From Syntrophus buswellii (GTDB taxonomy: Bacteria > Desulfobacterota > Syntrophia > Syntrophales > Syntrophaceae): a DNA stretch of 64,000 bases. The translations under genes and the position numbers were made by a program. The notes beneath the pieces were generated by a model, which saw only the letters and a list, made by a program, of their open reading frames with translations, was not told the origin of the DNA and did no database searches. Below are positions 33,022 through 41,135 of this stretch, in pieces. The stretch covers positions 1,922,001 through 1,986,000 of the forward strand of contig NZ_CP175563.1 in NCBI RefSeq assembly GCF_046097065.1, read 5' to 3'. Within the stretch, counting starts at the first letter, position 1. Every line of letters begins with the position of its first letter.

Positions 33022-34014
33022 ATGCGGAAGGATCAGGCGATTGTCCGGGCGGAGGAAGTGCTCCGGGTTGAAGCGGAGAGCATCCTGCAGCTCATCGGGA
33101 GACTGGACGAAAATTTTTCCAGGGCGGTGGACATCATCTACCGCTCCACCGGGCGTGTGATTGTCACCGGCATCGGGAAATCGGGGCTGATCGGGAAAAA
33201 GATTGTCGCCACAATGACCAGCACCGGCACACAGGCCCTGTTCCTTCATCCTGTTGAAGGCCTTCACGGAGATCTTGGAATCGTCACGAAAGACGACGTC
33301 GTACTGGCTATCTCGAACAGCGGGGAAACGGATGAGGTGAACCGCCTTCTCAGCAGCATCCGGAAGATCGGTGCGCCGGTGATCTCCTTTACCGGCAATC
33401 CCTCCTCAACGATGGCCCGCGCCAGCAACGCCGTGATCGATGTGGGTGTGGAACGCGAAGCCTGCCCCTTTGGACTGGCCCCCACGTCCAGCTCCACGGC
33501 CTCGCTCGCCATGGGAGACGCCCTGGCCGTCGCCCTGATCGACAAGCACAAGTTCAGCGAAAAAGATTTCTATAAATTTCATCCCGGCGGAAGTCTGGGA
33601 CAGCGCCTGCGGGCAAAAGTCCGGGATGTCATGATCAGCGGCCCTGATATTCCCATGGTGGTCACCGGAACCCCCTCCCTTGAAGCCCTCTCCGTTCTCG
33701 ACGAAAGAAACAAGGGTTTTGTCCTGGTCACCGACCGGCAGAATCGCCTCCTGGGAATCATGACGGATGGTGACGTCCGCCGGCTGGTTCGCAAAGGCAT
33801 CTCCATCTCCGATCTGCCGATCGACGAGATCATGACCCGCTCGCCCAAAACAATACGGGACGACTGGACGATCGCCCGGACGGTCGAGTTCATGCAGAGG
33901 GACGAAATCACCGCCCTTGCCATCGTGAACGGCGACAACATCCTCCAGGGGTACATCCATCTGCACGACATCCTCGGTCGGGGGGGAACCATCCGCATCT
34001 CCATCCCGGCATAG
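33022..34014 (+). CDS. kdsD: Arabinose-5-phosphate isomerase (KdsD/KpsF)
   Basis: Converts ribulose 5-phosphate to arabinose 5-phosphate, the first step to KDO of lipopolysaccharide. A SIS domain (about 35-170) has VIVTGIGKSGLIGKKI, TGTQALFLHPVEGLHGDLG and LAISNSGETDEV. Two CBS domains (about 205-325) follow with VRDVMISG, GIMTDGDVRRL and IDEIMTRSP. The size of 330 residues is standard. It stands alone, not next to kdsC or lptA as in enterics. The ribosome site is weak. Confidence 0.94.
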   Translation: MRKDQAIVRAEEVLRVEAESILQLIGRLDENFSRAVDIIYRSTGRVIVTGIGKSGLIGKKIVATMTSTGTQALFLHPVEGLHGDLGIVTKDDVVLAISNSGETDEVNRLLSSIRKIGAPVISFTGNPSSTMARASNAVIDVGVEREACPFGLAPTSSSTASLAMGDALAVALIDKHKFSEKDFYKFHPGGSLGQRLRAKVRDVMISGPDIPMVVTGTPSLEALSVLDERNKGFVLVTDRQNRLLGIMTDGDVRRLVRKGISISDLPIDEIMTRSPKTIRDDWTIARTVEFMQRDEITALAIVNGDNILQGYIHLHDILGRGGTIRISIPA

Positions 34015-34083
34015 CCGGATGCTCCCGCCCTGTAAACATCAACAGCTCAATGGCCGTGACGAGTCATCCGGTGGAACGAGATC

Positions 34084-35118
34084 ATGAACAGCCCTCTTTT
34101 CAGAAAGAACCTCCTGCCCCTGGCGCTCCTGCTCGCCGCTTCGGTTTTCCTTCTCCTGCCTGAAGCGGGCCTCTCTTCCGGGGAGATTCCCCTCAACAAA
34201 GGGGCTGTTCTCCAGATCACGGATTTTGACGATTCCAGTACGGCTGGCCCCGATCCTTCCCTTTTCAGCCGGAAATACAGCGGTGCCGCCAAGAGTGACC
34301 CCTCCCTGAAAACGTTGCGGGCCATGGCCAAGGCATCACCGGGGTCGAAGGCATCCTACCAGGCCAGGATGGCGACTCGATTCACCATCCAGAAAGGGCA
34401 TAACGGGTCCTCCCGCGGCAAAGCCCGGATCACGCTTTACGGCCTCTCCTATGACGGCGTCGTGATCACCCCCCGGGCCGCGGCCGGAAAATCCCAGTTG
34501 AAGATGACGGTTTCCAGCGCTGCCGACCGAACCGGAACAGAGTTGATCCTTTTAACGGCATCGGGAAACGGTGCATCTCCGAAGATTTACCAGAAGGACC
34601 GAACGGAAGGCTCCGTCGAGATCCAGGTTGCCGCCGGTGACACATTTGTTGTGGCATTGGAACTCGTCGTTTCGGCAGGCACCGGAACCCAGGATTTTCC
34701 TGCCGAGGTCGACTTCTATTCAAAGGAGAACAAGGTGCGCTTTGAGGGAGTCCGGGTTGAGATTCTGAATACGGAAACCCCACTGCCTATTGTGACGCCC
34801 CTTCCCGACCAGGTGTTCCTTTACGACAACCCCCGGTGCCTTAACCTCTCCTTATCGAGCTGCCTGATCGTGAACAAGGGTGAGCAGATTGAGGACCTGT
34901 CCAGGGTCCCCCTGACCGAGGGGCTGCCTGATACGTGGAACGACCGGATCAACTGCCTGAAAATGGGAGCCAACGTCAACCGGGTCATTGTCTACCAGCA
35001 CCCCGGTTTTAAAGGGCGGAGCCGGACGTATACCCGGACAGGCCCGAACCCCGGAGGGGTCTGGAGTCTTCAGGGAAGCGGGTGGGATAGAACCGTCAGT
35101 TCCATCGTGGTGGAATGA
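34084..35118 (+). CDS. Exported protein with beta/gamma-crystallin-like C-terminus
   Basis: A signal peptide (about 1-32) precedes an unrecognised region (about 33-235) of beta-strand character. The C-terminal about 105 residues carry two Greek-key-like motifs. One is VFLYDNPRCLNLSLS ending in WNDRINCLKM; the other is VIVYQHPGFKGRSRTYT ending in WDRTVSSIVV. The pattern Y..PGF.G.S and W.D.VSS is that of beta/gamma-crystallins, which in bacteria often bind calcium through D/N-x-x-S loops. Two cysteines lie in the first motif. It follows kdsD by 69 bases on the same strand. Confidence 0.7.
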   Translation: MNSPLFRKNLLPLALLLAASVFLLLPEAGLSSGEIPLNKGAVLQITDFDDSSTAGPDPSLFSRKYSGAAKSDPSLKTLRAMAKASPGSKASYQARMATRFTIQKGHNGSSRGKARITLYGLSYDGVVITPRAAAGKSQLKMTVSSAADRTGTELILLTASGNGASPKIYQKDRTEGSVEIQVAAGDTFVVALELVVSAGTGTQDFPAEVDFYSKENKVRFEGVRVEILNTETPLPIVTPLPDQVFLYDNPRCLNLSLSSCLIVNKGEQIEDLSRVPLTEGLPDTWNDRINCLKMGANVNRVIVYQHPGFKGRSRTYTRTGPNPGGVWSLQGSGWDRTVSSIVVE

Positions 35119-35136
35119 TCCCCTCCGCCGCCCGGA

Positions 35137-35541
35137 TCAGGGCAGGCAACCGAATGTTTTCACGAGAACTTTTCGTGTTCTCGGTCCATCAAACTCGCAG
35201 AAGAAAAGGGACTGCCAGGTTCCAAGAACCAGGCGGCCGTTTTCGACCGGCACCATTTCCGAAGAACCCACCAGCGATGTCTTGAGATGGGCGTCGGAGT
35301 TGCCTTCCGCGTGCCGGTATTGAGGGTCGTCGCAGGGAATGAGCTTCTGCAGCCCCATCAGGATATCCCCGGCTACGGCGGGATCGGCATTTTCATTGAT
35401 GGTGACGGCAGCGGTCGTATGAGGAACGAACACGAGACACATGCCGTCCTGAAGTCGACTTTCCTGGACCGCCGCCTGAATTCGGCCGGTGATGTCGATC
35501 ATCTCGGTGCGTCGGACCGTCCGGACAGAAATGGATTTCAT
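35137..35541 (-). CDS. yjbQ: YjbQ family protein (UPF0047)
   Basis: A 134-residue protein of the YjbQ family, with VFVPHTTAAVTINENADP near 38-55, the conserved histidine in YRHAEGNSDAHLKTSLVG, and GTWQSLFFCEFDGPR near the C-terminus. Family members show weak thiamine-phosphate-synthase-like activity in E. coli; the physiological role is not settled. It is 13 bases downstream of larB and probably co-transcribed with larCB. Confidence 0.92.
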   Translation of the reverse strand: MKSISVRTVRRTEMIDITGRIQAAVQESRLQDGMCLVFVPHTTAAVTINENADPAVAGDILMGLQKLIPCDDPQYRHAEGNSDAHLKTSLVGSSEMVPVENGRLVLGTWQSLFFCEFDGPRTRKVLVKTFGCLP

Positions 35542-35554
35542 TCGTCTCCCCCCC

Positions 35555-36295
35555 TTACAGGTTGTTGATCATGCTGGCAATGTAGCCGGCGCCATAACCA
35601 TTGTCGATATTGACGACACTCACACCGCTGGCACAGCTGTTGAGCATGGCAAGAAGAGCGGAAAGGCCATGAAAGCTTGCCCCGTAGCCGACGCTTGTGG
35701 GAACGGCAATGACAGGTTTGTCCACCAGGCCCCCTACGAGGCTGGGAAGGGCCCCTTCCATTCCGGCTACGACGATGACCACGCGGGCACCCCGGATCGT
35801 TTCCAGATTGAAGAAGAGTCGATGAACGCCGGCAACACCCACATCGACGATCCGTTCAACACGATTGCCGAAGAGTTCAGCCGTCACAGCGGCCTCTTCG
35901 GCAACAGGCAGGTCGGAGGTCCCGGCAGTAACAAGGGCGATATAACCGGGAGGGGCTTTGACCTCTTTCCGCCTGATGGTAACGGCTCCGGCCAGGGGGG
36001 AGTAACGGGCGTCGGGGCAGATTTCCCGAATCTCCTGATACAGCTCCCGGCTGGCCCGCGTTGCAAGGATATTGACCTCCCGTTCCAGCATCGCCTTCAG
36101 AATCGCTGTGACCTGCCCGGATGTCTTGCCTGCACAGTAAATGACCTCCGGATAGCCGACGCGTCTTTCCCGGTGGAGGTCAACCTTCGCACAACCGACA
36201 TCATGGTAGAACTGGCCTTTCAACAGGCCGAGGCCTTCATCAACCCCGACAGTTCCGGCCTTCACTTTTTCGAGAATGTCCCGGATTGCTTCCAT
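35555..36295 (-). CDS. larB: Nickel-pincer cofactor biosynthesis protein LarB
   Basis: Carboxylates the pyridinium ring of nicotinic acid adenine dinucleotide, the first step of the nickel-pincer nucleotide cofactor of lactate racemase. The 246-residue protein ends in an AIR-carboxylase-like fold: VEVIYCAGKTSGQV-like segment, VTAGTSDLPVAEEAAVTAE, ARVVIVVAGMEGALPSLVGG, PVIAVPTSVGYGASFHGLSALLAMLNSC and NIDNGYGAGYIA. It sits between larC and yjbQ on the same strand. LarA and LarE are not in the window. Confidence 0.95.
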   Translation of the reverse strand: MEAIRDILEKVKAGTVGVDEGLGLLKGQFYHDVGCAKVDLHRERRVGYPEVIYCAGKTSGQVTAILKAMLEREVNILATRASRELYQEIREICPDARYSPLAGAVTIRRKEVKAPPGYIALVTAGTSDLPVAEEAAVTAELFGNRVERIVDVGVAGVHRLFFNLETIRGARVVIVVAGMEGALPSLVGGLVDKPVIAVPTSVGYGASFHGLSALLAMLNSCASGVSVVNIDNGYGAGYIASMINNL

Positions 36296-36319
36296 CGTTT
36301 CTGATCTCCGTCCCTTGCG

Positions 36320-37516
36320 TCAACCGGTTCCCTTTCCAGGGACTCCAGAAGCCAGCATCTCCAGAACTTCTCTGATGCTCACGCCCTTTTCCCTGGCGAT
36401 CCTTTTACAATCCGCGTACTCCGGTTTTGATTTGATTTTTCGGCCCCGGAAAAAGCCGTGCTTCATGGTCACAGGGCCATATGGGGTTTCCACTTCGGAA
36501 AGCTCCCGCTTCAGCATGGTCTTGGCAATCGGGCAGGACCGCAGCCCGAACGTGGTCGTCTGATACCACAGGACCTCTTCCATGTCCTTTTTCCGGCGGC
36601 TGTCGCAGATGATGCTGAGTGTCACCGCGGGACGTGACTTCTTCATGAGGATCGGCGTCAGATAGACATCCCGGGCCCCCTTTTCCAGCAGGGCGTCCAT
36701 AACCTCCTCGTAGAGTTCGGGATTCATATCATCGATGTTGCATTCCACCAGCCAGGCGTCCTCCTGTGCCGCATCATCTCCCGGTTCATCTTCTTCAAGT
36801 TCGCCAAGGTACAGGCGCAGGACATTGGGGATCTCCGTATCTCGCGTCCCGATCCCGTAACCGATTTTCTGCGGTGTAAAATTCATCCTGTCCGTAAAGG
36901 AATGGACCGTGACGGCAAGGATGGCCGCGCCGGTTGGCGTGGTCATCTCAAAGGGAACAGCTCCGGACGTTACGGGAATACCCTTGAGCATCTCAATGGT
37001 TGCCGGAGCCGGAACCGGAAGAATCCCGTGGGCGCACCGGACGACCCCGCCACCCAGCTCCACGGCCGATGAAAGCACCCGGTCCGCTTTCAAGTAATCC
37101 AGGCACAGGGCGGCACCGACCACATCGATGATGGAATCGACCGCTCCGACTTCATGGAAGTGAATTTCTTCCAGGGTGCATCCATGCACCCTGGCTTCCG
37201 CCTCGCCGATTTTCAGAAAAAGACGAAGTGAAAGATCCTTCACCTCTTCAGACAGATCACTTTCCTGGATCAGCCTGCTGATATCCCTGTAATTTCTTTC
37301 GTGCCGGGAAGAATCCTCCCTGGAAGTGAGCACCTCGAATCGTGTCCCGGCAATGCCGCGCCGCTGATCCTGCTGAATTTGAATTTCATAGGAGCCGATC
37401 CGGATCTTTTTGAGCTCATCGAGAAGATAGGACGGGTCCACACCGAGATCGAGCATGGCACCCAGATTCATGTCGCCGCTGATCCCGGAGAAGCAGTCAT
37501 AATACAAGACTTTCAT
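36320..37516 (-). CDS. larC: Nickel-pincer cofactor biosynthesis protein LarC
   Basis: Cyclometallase that inserts nickel into the pincer cofactor. The full-length protein (398 residues from ATG 37516, chosen for a GGAAGGTG site) has YYDCFSGISGDMNLGAMLDLG at the start, EIHFHEVGAVDSIIDVVGA near 120, PVPAPATIEML near 170, and the C-terminal VECNIDDMNPE and KKSRPAVTLSIIC. LarC1 and LarC2 parts are in one frame here, unlike the frameshifted gene of Lactobacillus. It is divergent from nikR, so nickel control of this operon is likely. Confidence 0.95.
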   Translation of the reverse strand: MKVLYYDCFSGISGDMNLGAMLDLGVDPSYLLDELKKIRIGSYEIQIQQDQRRGIAGTRFEVLTSREDSSRHERNYRDISRLIQESDLSEEVKDLSLRLFLKIGEAEARVHGCTLEEIHFHEVGAVDSIIDVVGAALCLDYLKADRVLSSAVELGGGVVRCAHGILPVPAPATIEMLKGIPVTSGAVPFEMTTPTGAAILAVTVHSFTDRMNFTPQKIGYGIGTRDTEIPNVLRLYLGELEEDEPGDDAAQEDAWLVECNIDDMNPELYEEVMDALLEKGARDVYLTPILMKKSRPAVTLSIICDSRRKKDMEEVLWYQTTTFGLRSCPIAKTMLKRELSEVETPYGPVTMKHGFFRGRKIKSKPEYADCKRIAREKGVSIREVLEMLASGVPGKGTG

Positions 37517-37737
37517 GATCACCTTCCGCCATGGATGTTCTGGATCGTTTTCCCGATCGTTCCATTGAAGAAATGCCCTTTCCCCTGCCCGTCCGTTTTC
37601 TGCGGCACGGTTGCTGAATTTCTGCCGGTCATCGGGATACGGAGGCAGACAGGGGACTGCTCAACTACAATCAATTTGACGGACGATCCTATTAAGCGCT
37701 ATAAAGCAAAAACAATCCAAATTCAGGGGAAAAGAAC

Positions 37738-38157
37738 ATGGCTGAGATCGTCAGATTCGGGGTTTCACTGGAAAAAACCCTGCTCAAACAGTTCGATCAA
37801 CGGATTGAAGAACAGGGGTATACGAACCGTTCAGAAGCCATCCGCGATTTGATCCGCCAGGAACTGCTGAAGAAGGAATGGGCGGAAGATCACGAAGTTG
37901 CCGGTTCTATTACCTACACCTACGACCATCACCAGCGGGATCTGCTGAACAGAATCATTGATGTTCAGCACGATTTCCAGGATGTGATCACGTCGACGCA
38001 GCATATTCATCTGGACCACGACAACTGCCTGGAGATCATCGCCGTCAAGGGAAGCTCCACAATCATCAGCAATCTTTCCAACGCGCTGAAGGCCCTCAAA
38101 GGCGTAAAGCACGGATCTTTGAGCATTTCAGGCATCGGCTGGATCGCACAGCGGTAA
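37738..38157 (+). CDS. nikR: Nickel-responsive regulator NikR
   Basis: Ribbon-helix-helix repressor. The N-terminal DNA-binding strand is RFGVSLEKTLLKQFD, with helices to about residue 45. The C-terminal ACT-like domain has the four nickel ligands of E. coli NikR in equivalent places: His in VQHDFQD, the two His in TQHIHLDHDN, and Cys in DNCLEI. Length 139 residues is standard. It is divergent from larC-larB with a 220-base gap. A palindromic NikR operator of known type is not evident there. Confidence 0.95.
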   Translation: MAEIVRFGVSLEKTLLKQFDQRIEEQGYTNRSEAIRDLIRQELLKKEWAEDHEVAGSITYTYDHHQRDLLNRIIDVQHDFQDVITSTQHIHLDHDNCLEIIAVKGSSTIISNLSNALKALKGVKHGSLSISGIGWIAQR

Positions 38158-38486
38158 CGTAACCTTCATACTCATAAATCCGTTCCCCAAGTCAAGACAA
38201 TTCTGGTTGATCCGGCTGAGACCGCCGGCACGGAACGTGGCCCGGTCATTGCCCTGCAGGATCGCCTCCTTGTTTTCTGCCGGCAAAGGGAACGCGGGGA
38301 TGAAACGTTTGGAGGTTACACTTCCTTCCCTTGGCTCTTCGGCACGGAATTTCATCTCCCTCCAATCAGGACTCCGGATCCGGAAAGGCCAGGAATACGA
38401 GCGATCACGAAGATGGAAAGGGTTGACGGCCTCCTTCAACACGATCAGGCAACGTGTACATCGACGGAATGAGCCATGGCCCTCCC
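38158..38486. other. Interval without a convincing gene between nikR and mtgA
   Basis: A 329-base stretch. A minus-strand frame of 104 codons (38128-38442) overlaps the nikR end. It has no recognisable domain and no clear ribosome site, so I do not call it. No terminator is clear. Confidence 0.35.
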
Positions 38487-39410
38487 CTAGCGATCCTCTT
38501 CCGCTGCCGACGCTTCAGGCTTTTCCAGGCCCTCGGCCGTCCCGAAAGGCTCCGTTTTTCCCTCACCGGCTTGTTTCGCCTCTTCGAAAGACGGCTCCTT
38601 GAGCTCCTCGACCGGATTTTCCGTCCCGGTCGGCAGTTCCGCCGGGCTTTCCGGAACGGCTGGATCTTCCGCGGGTGCTTCCTCGGGTTCCTTCATAACG
38701 GCCTCGTACTCTGGAATAATGATCCCGCGCCTGACCATGATCCGGTAAATTCTTTCAGAACGATTCCGAACATATTTTGAAGACCCCAGAGGGTGGTATC
38801 TCCTGGGATTGGGAAGAACAGCGGCCAGAGCCGCCGCTTCGCGCGCCGACAATGCCGAGGCCGATTTCCCATAATATTTGCGGGCTGCAGCTTCAATCCC
38901 GAAGATTCCCTCCCCCCACTCGGCCACATTGAGGTAGAGTTCAATGATCCTCTTCTTGGACAGGGTGTTCTCAATCCGCCAGGTTAAAATGGCCTCCTTG
39001 ATTTTCCGGATGGGATTCTTGGACGGGGAAAGATAGAGATTTTTGGCCAGCTGCTGGCTGATGGTGCTCCCCCCCACCTTGAATGTTCTCTTCTTGAGAT
39101 CCTCTTCGAAGGCTTTCTGAAGAGCCTCGTAATCAAAGCCTTCGTGATGCCAGAACTTATCGTCCTCCGAGATGATGACCGCCTTGATGACAAGCGGGGA
39201 AATGCGGGAAAGCCTGACCCATTTTTGCTCAATTGCCTTATCCTTCCCCTGGTTTCTCCATTCCTCTTCGCGAAATTTCATGAACGCTGTTTTTGCCGGA
39301 TTTTCTTTTTTCAAGGTGGTGACATCCGGGTAAAAAAAATAACTGACGGTATGGATCAGAAGTCCGACAACAAGGAATGCCGGGATCAGAAGGAACATCT
39401 TTTTCATCAT
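38487..39410 (-). CDS. mtgA: Monofunctional peptidoglycan glycosyltransferase (GT51)
   Basis: Polymerises lipid II into glycan strands. A membrane anchor (FLLIPAFLVVGLLIHTVSYFF, about 5-25) is followed by the GT51 domain (about 60-230) with catalytic glutamate in ISEDDKFWHHEGFD and motifs GGSTISQQLAKNLYL, RIIELYLNVAEWGEGIFGIEAAARKYYG and PRRYHP; no transpeptidase domain. About 70 residues of acidic Glu/Pro/Ala-rich tail follow the domain, which is unusual for the family. Length 307 versus about 240 typically. Confidence 0.92.
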   Translation of the reverse strand: MMKKMFLLIPAFLVVGLLIHTVSYFFYPDVTTLKKENPAKTAFMKFREEEWRNQGKDKAIEQKWVRLSRISPLVIKAVIISEDDKFWHHEGFDYEALQKAFEEDLKKRTFKVGGSTISQQLAKNLYLSPSKNPIRKIKEAILTWRIENTLSKKRIIELYLNVAEWGEGIFGIEAAARKYYGKSASALSAREAAALAAVLPNPRRYHPLGSSKYVRNRSERIYRIMVRRGIIIPEYEAVMKEPEEAPAEDPAVPESPAELPTGTENPVEELKEPSFEEAKQAGEGKTEPFGTAEGLEKPEASAAEEDR

Positions 39411-39717
39411 GGCCGCTCCCTTTTCAGAAGATCATATTCATATATTGGCTCACTATTTGCTTTATACACGTCACAATTATTTTGGGATGTCAATGGACAC
39501 CTCTTATCGTATTCCCTTTTATTTTTAAAGAACTAAATGATGGTGATTATTCATTATTTTTTTATGAACAGATAAAATTCTAAAAAAAAATTTGACTATT
39601 TCCACGTATTTCTATAAATGGTGATGAATTTCACAGTGTACAGTTTGTCGTCCAAGGCTAAAATCTGTGCATCGTTAGATAGTGGGGCAGCCCCCGAATA
39701 GACTAAGGAGGTACTTC
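39411..39717. other. AT-rich intergenic region before the LysM-NlpC gene
   Basis: A 307-base AT-rich promoter region between divergent cell-wall genes. A possible promoter TTGACT (39592) with TATAAA (39613) has a short 15-base spacer. An AAGGAGG site is at 39705-39711. No small gene is recognised. Confidence 0.4.
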
Positions 39718-40740
39718 ATGACAAAACGACGGATTTTCTTTTGGATGGGACTTACGTTCCTGTTCGTACTGGGCCTTTCTCAGGAAGGGCTTTCAAAAGA
39801 AACCTACAAAGTAAAAAACGGCGATACGCTTTCAAAGATTTCGAGCCAGTTCGGGGTGCCCATTAAAGATCTGATGCGGATGAATGGGCTAAAGAAGCCA
39901 GCCCTGAAACCCGGTCAGCATCTCACAGTCTCACAATCCCCATCAAAGAAATCTTCAAAACATACCGTCGCCAGATCCAATACAAGCACTAAATCCAAAG
40001 CCGATTCCTATACCGTCAAACGAGGCGACACACTCCAGAGCATTGCCAAAAAGTCCGGTATCTCCATCGCAGAGCTCAAGGGCTTGAACGGGATGCGGAA
40101 CAGCACCATAAAAACCGGACAGAAGCTGATTCTTGCCAAACGTCAATCCGTCCCGTCAGCTGTAAAAGAGAACAAGGGCCCTCGAGTGGTGATGGCCCTT
40201 GATGTTGAGGATAACGAGCTTTATCCCGAGGAGGATGCCGAGGAAGGGGAAATCCCTGACGAGGATTGGACGTCCGTCGAGAGGGACAAGGAAGCCAGCA
40301 CCCAGCTGATGGGAAAATGGAACAGCCCGAAAGAAAGGCAGATCTTTGTGCGGGTCGTCAAGGGATTTCTCGGGACGCCCTACAGGTTCGGCGGATCGTC
40401 CGTTCGGGGCATAGACTGCTCGGCTTTCGTTGCCAAGGTTTACCAGTTCTTTGATGTCAAGTTACCGAGGACGGCAAGGGAACAGTCCCGCATGGGGGTG
40501 CGCGTGGCAAAAAGTGACCTCGAAGAGGGCGATCTCGTTTTTTTCAACACCCGGAGGGCTTTCGGCCATGTGGGCATCTATATTGGAAACAACGAGTTCA
40601 TCCATGCCTCTTCAGGCCGTTCCGGGAAACATGTACGGATCGACAGCCTGGATAAACCATACTACAACCAGCGCTTCATCAAAGCGGTTCGGGTTAAGGG
40701 AATGAAAAACGTCCAGTCGGATGAACGCGACGTATCCTGA
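39718..40740 (+). CDS. LysM and NlpC/P60 peptidoglycan hydrolase
   Basis: Exported murein endopeptidase. A signal sequence (about 1-25) is followed by two LysM domains (KVKNGDTLSKISSQFGVPIKDLMRMNG near 29-55 and TVKRGDTLQSIAKKSGISIAELKGLNG near 97-123), an acidic linker, and a C-terminal NlpC/P60 domain. The catalytic Cys is in GIDCSAFVAKVYQFF, the His in FGHVGIYIGNN, and a third polar residue lies in FIHASSG. Length 340 residues from the ATG at 39718, chosen for AAGGAGG. A terminator follows. Confidence 0.93.
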   Translation: MTKRRIFFWMGLTFLFVLGLSQEGLSKETYKVKNGDTLSKISSQFGVPIKDLMRMNGLKKPALKPGQHLTVSQSPSKKSSKHTVARSNTSTKSKADSYTVKRGDTLQSIAKKSGISIAELKGLNGMRNSTIKTGQKLILAKRQSVPSAVKENKGPRVVMALDVEDNELYPEEDAEEGEIPDEDWTSVERDKEASTQLMGKWNSPKERQIFVRVVKGFLGTPYRFGGSSVRGIDCSAFVAKVYQFFDVKLPRTAREQSRMGVRVAKSDLEEGDLVFFNTRRAFGHVGIYIGNNEFIHASSGRSGKHVRIDSLDKPYYNQRFIKAVRVKGMKNVQSDERDVS

Positions 40741-41135
40741 CGGAGAGAAGACTTCCTCCTTCTGAACAAACAGGTCGAAAAAAAGCGGTGTCATAGCGGA
40801 AATATCGGGCATCGGAATCCTATCCTGGTTCCGGTGCTTTTTTTTCATGCGGGTTGGCAGGAATAAGGTCTTCTCCAGAGGCGTACGCGTCCGGAAATTA
40901 TTTTATTGATTTTTCGGGATAATACCATTAAATTTACTAGAAGTTTCGTAGTGTTATCCTTGTTCATCCCTTCGTTCCCGAAAAAGAGCGGACAGAACGG
41001 GTCACCCCTCTGCGGCCCGGAAGGTCCTGCGGGCAACCGCCGTTCTGTGATCCTCCTGTCCCCCTGAGAACAAGGAACTCGCGGGATGGTTCATTTGGAA
41101 AAAAATACCTGAAAAATCTGGGGAAACGTTCTCCT
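40741..41135. other. Intergenic region before aconitase
   Basis: A 395-base interval holding the terminator at 40809-40845 and AT-rich sequence around 40890-40960 with a weak ACTA/TAGT dyad. No distinct gene or RNA is recognised. Confidence 0.4.
40809..40845 (+). terminator. Intrinsic terminator after the NlpC/P60 gene
   Basis: GCATCGGAA (40809-40817) pairs with TTCCGGTGC (40829-40837, one G-T pair), followed by eight T. Confidence 0.85.
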
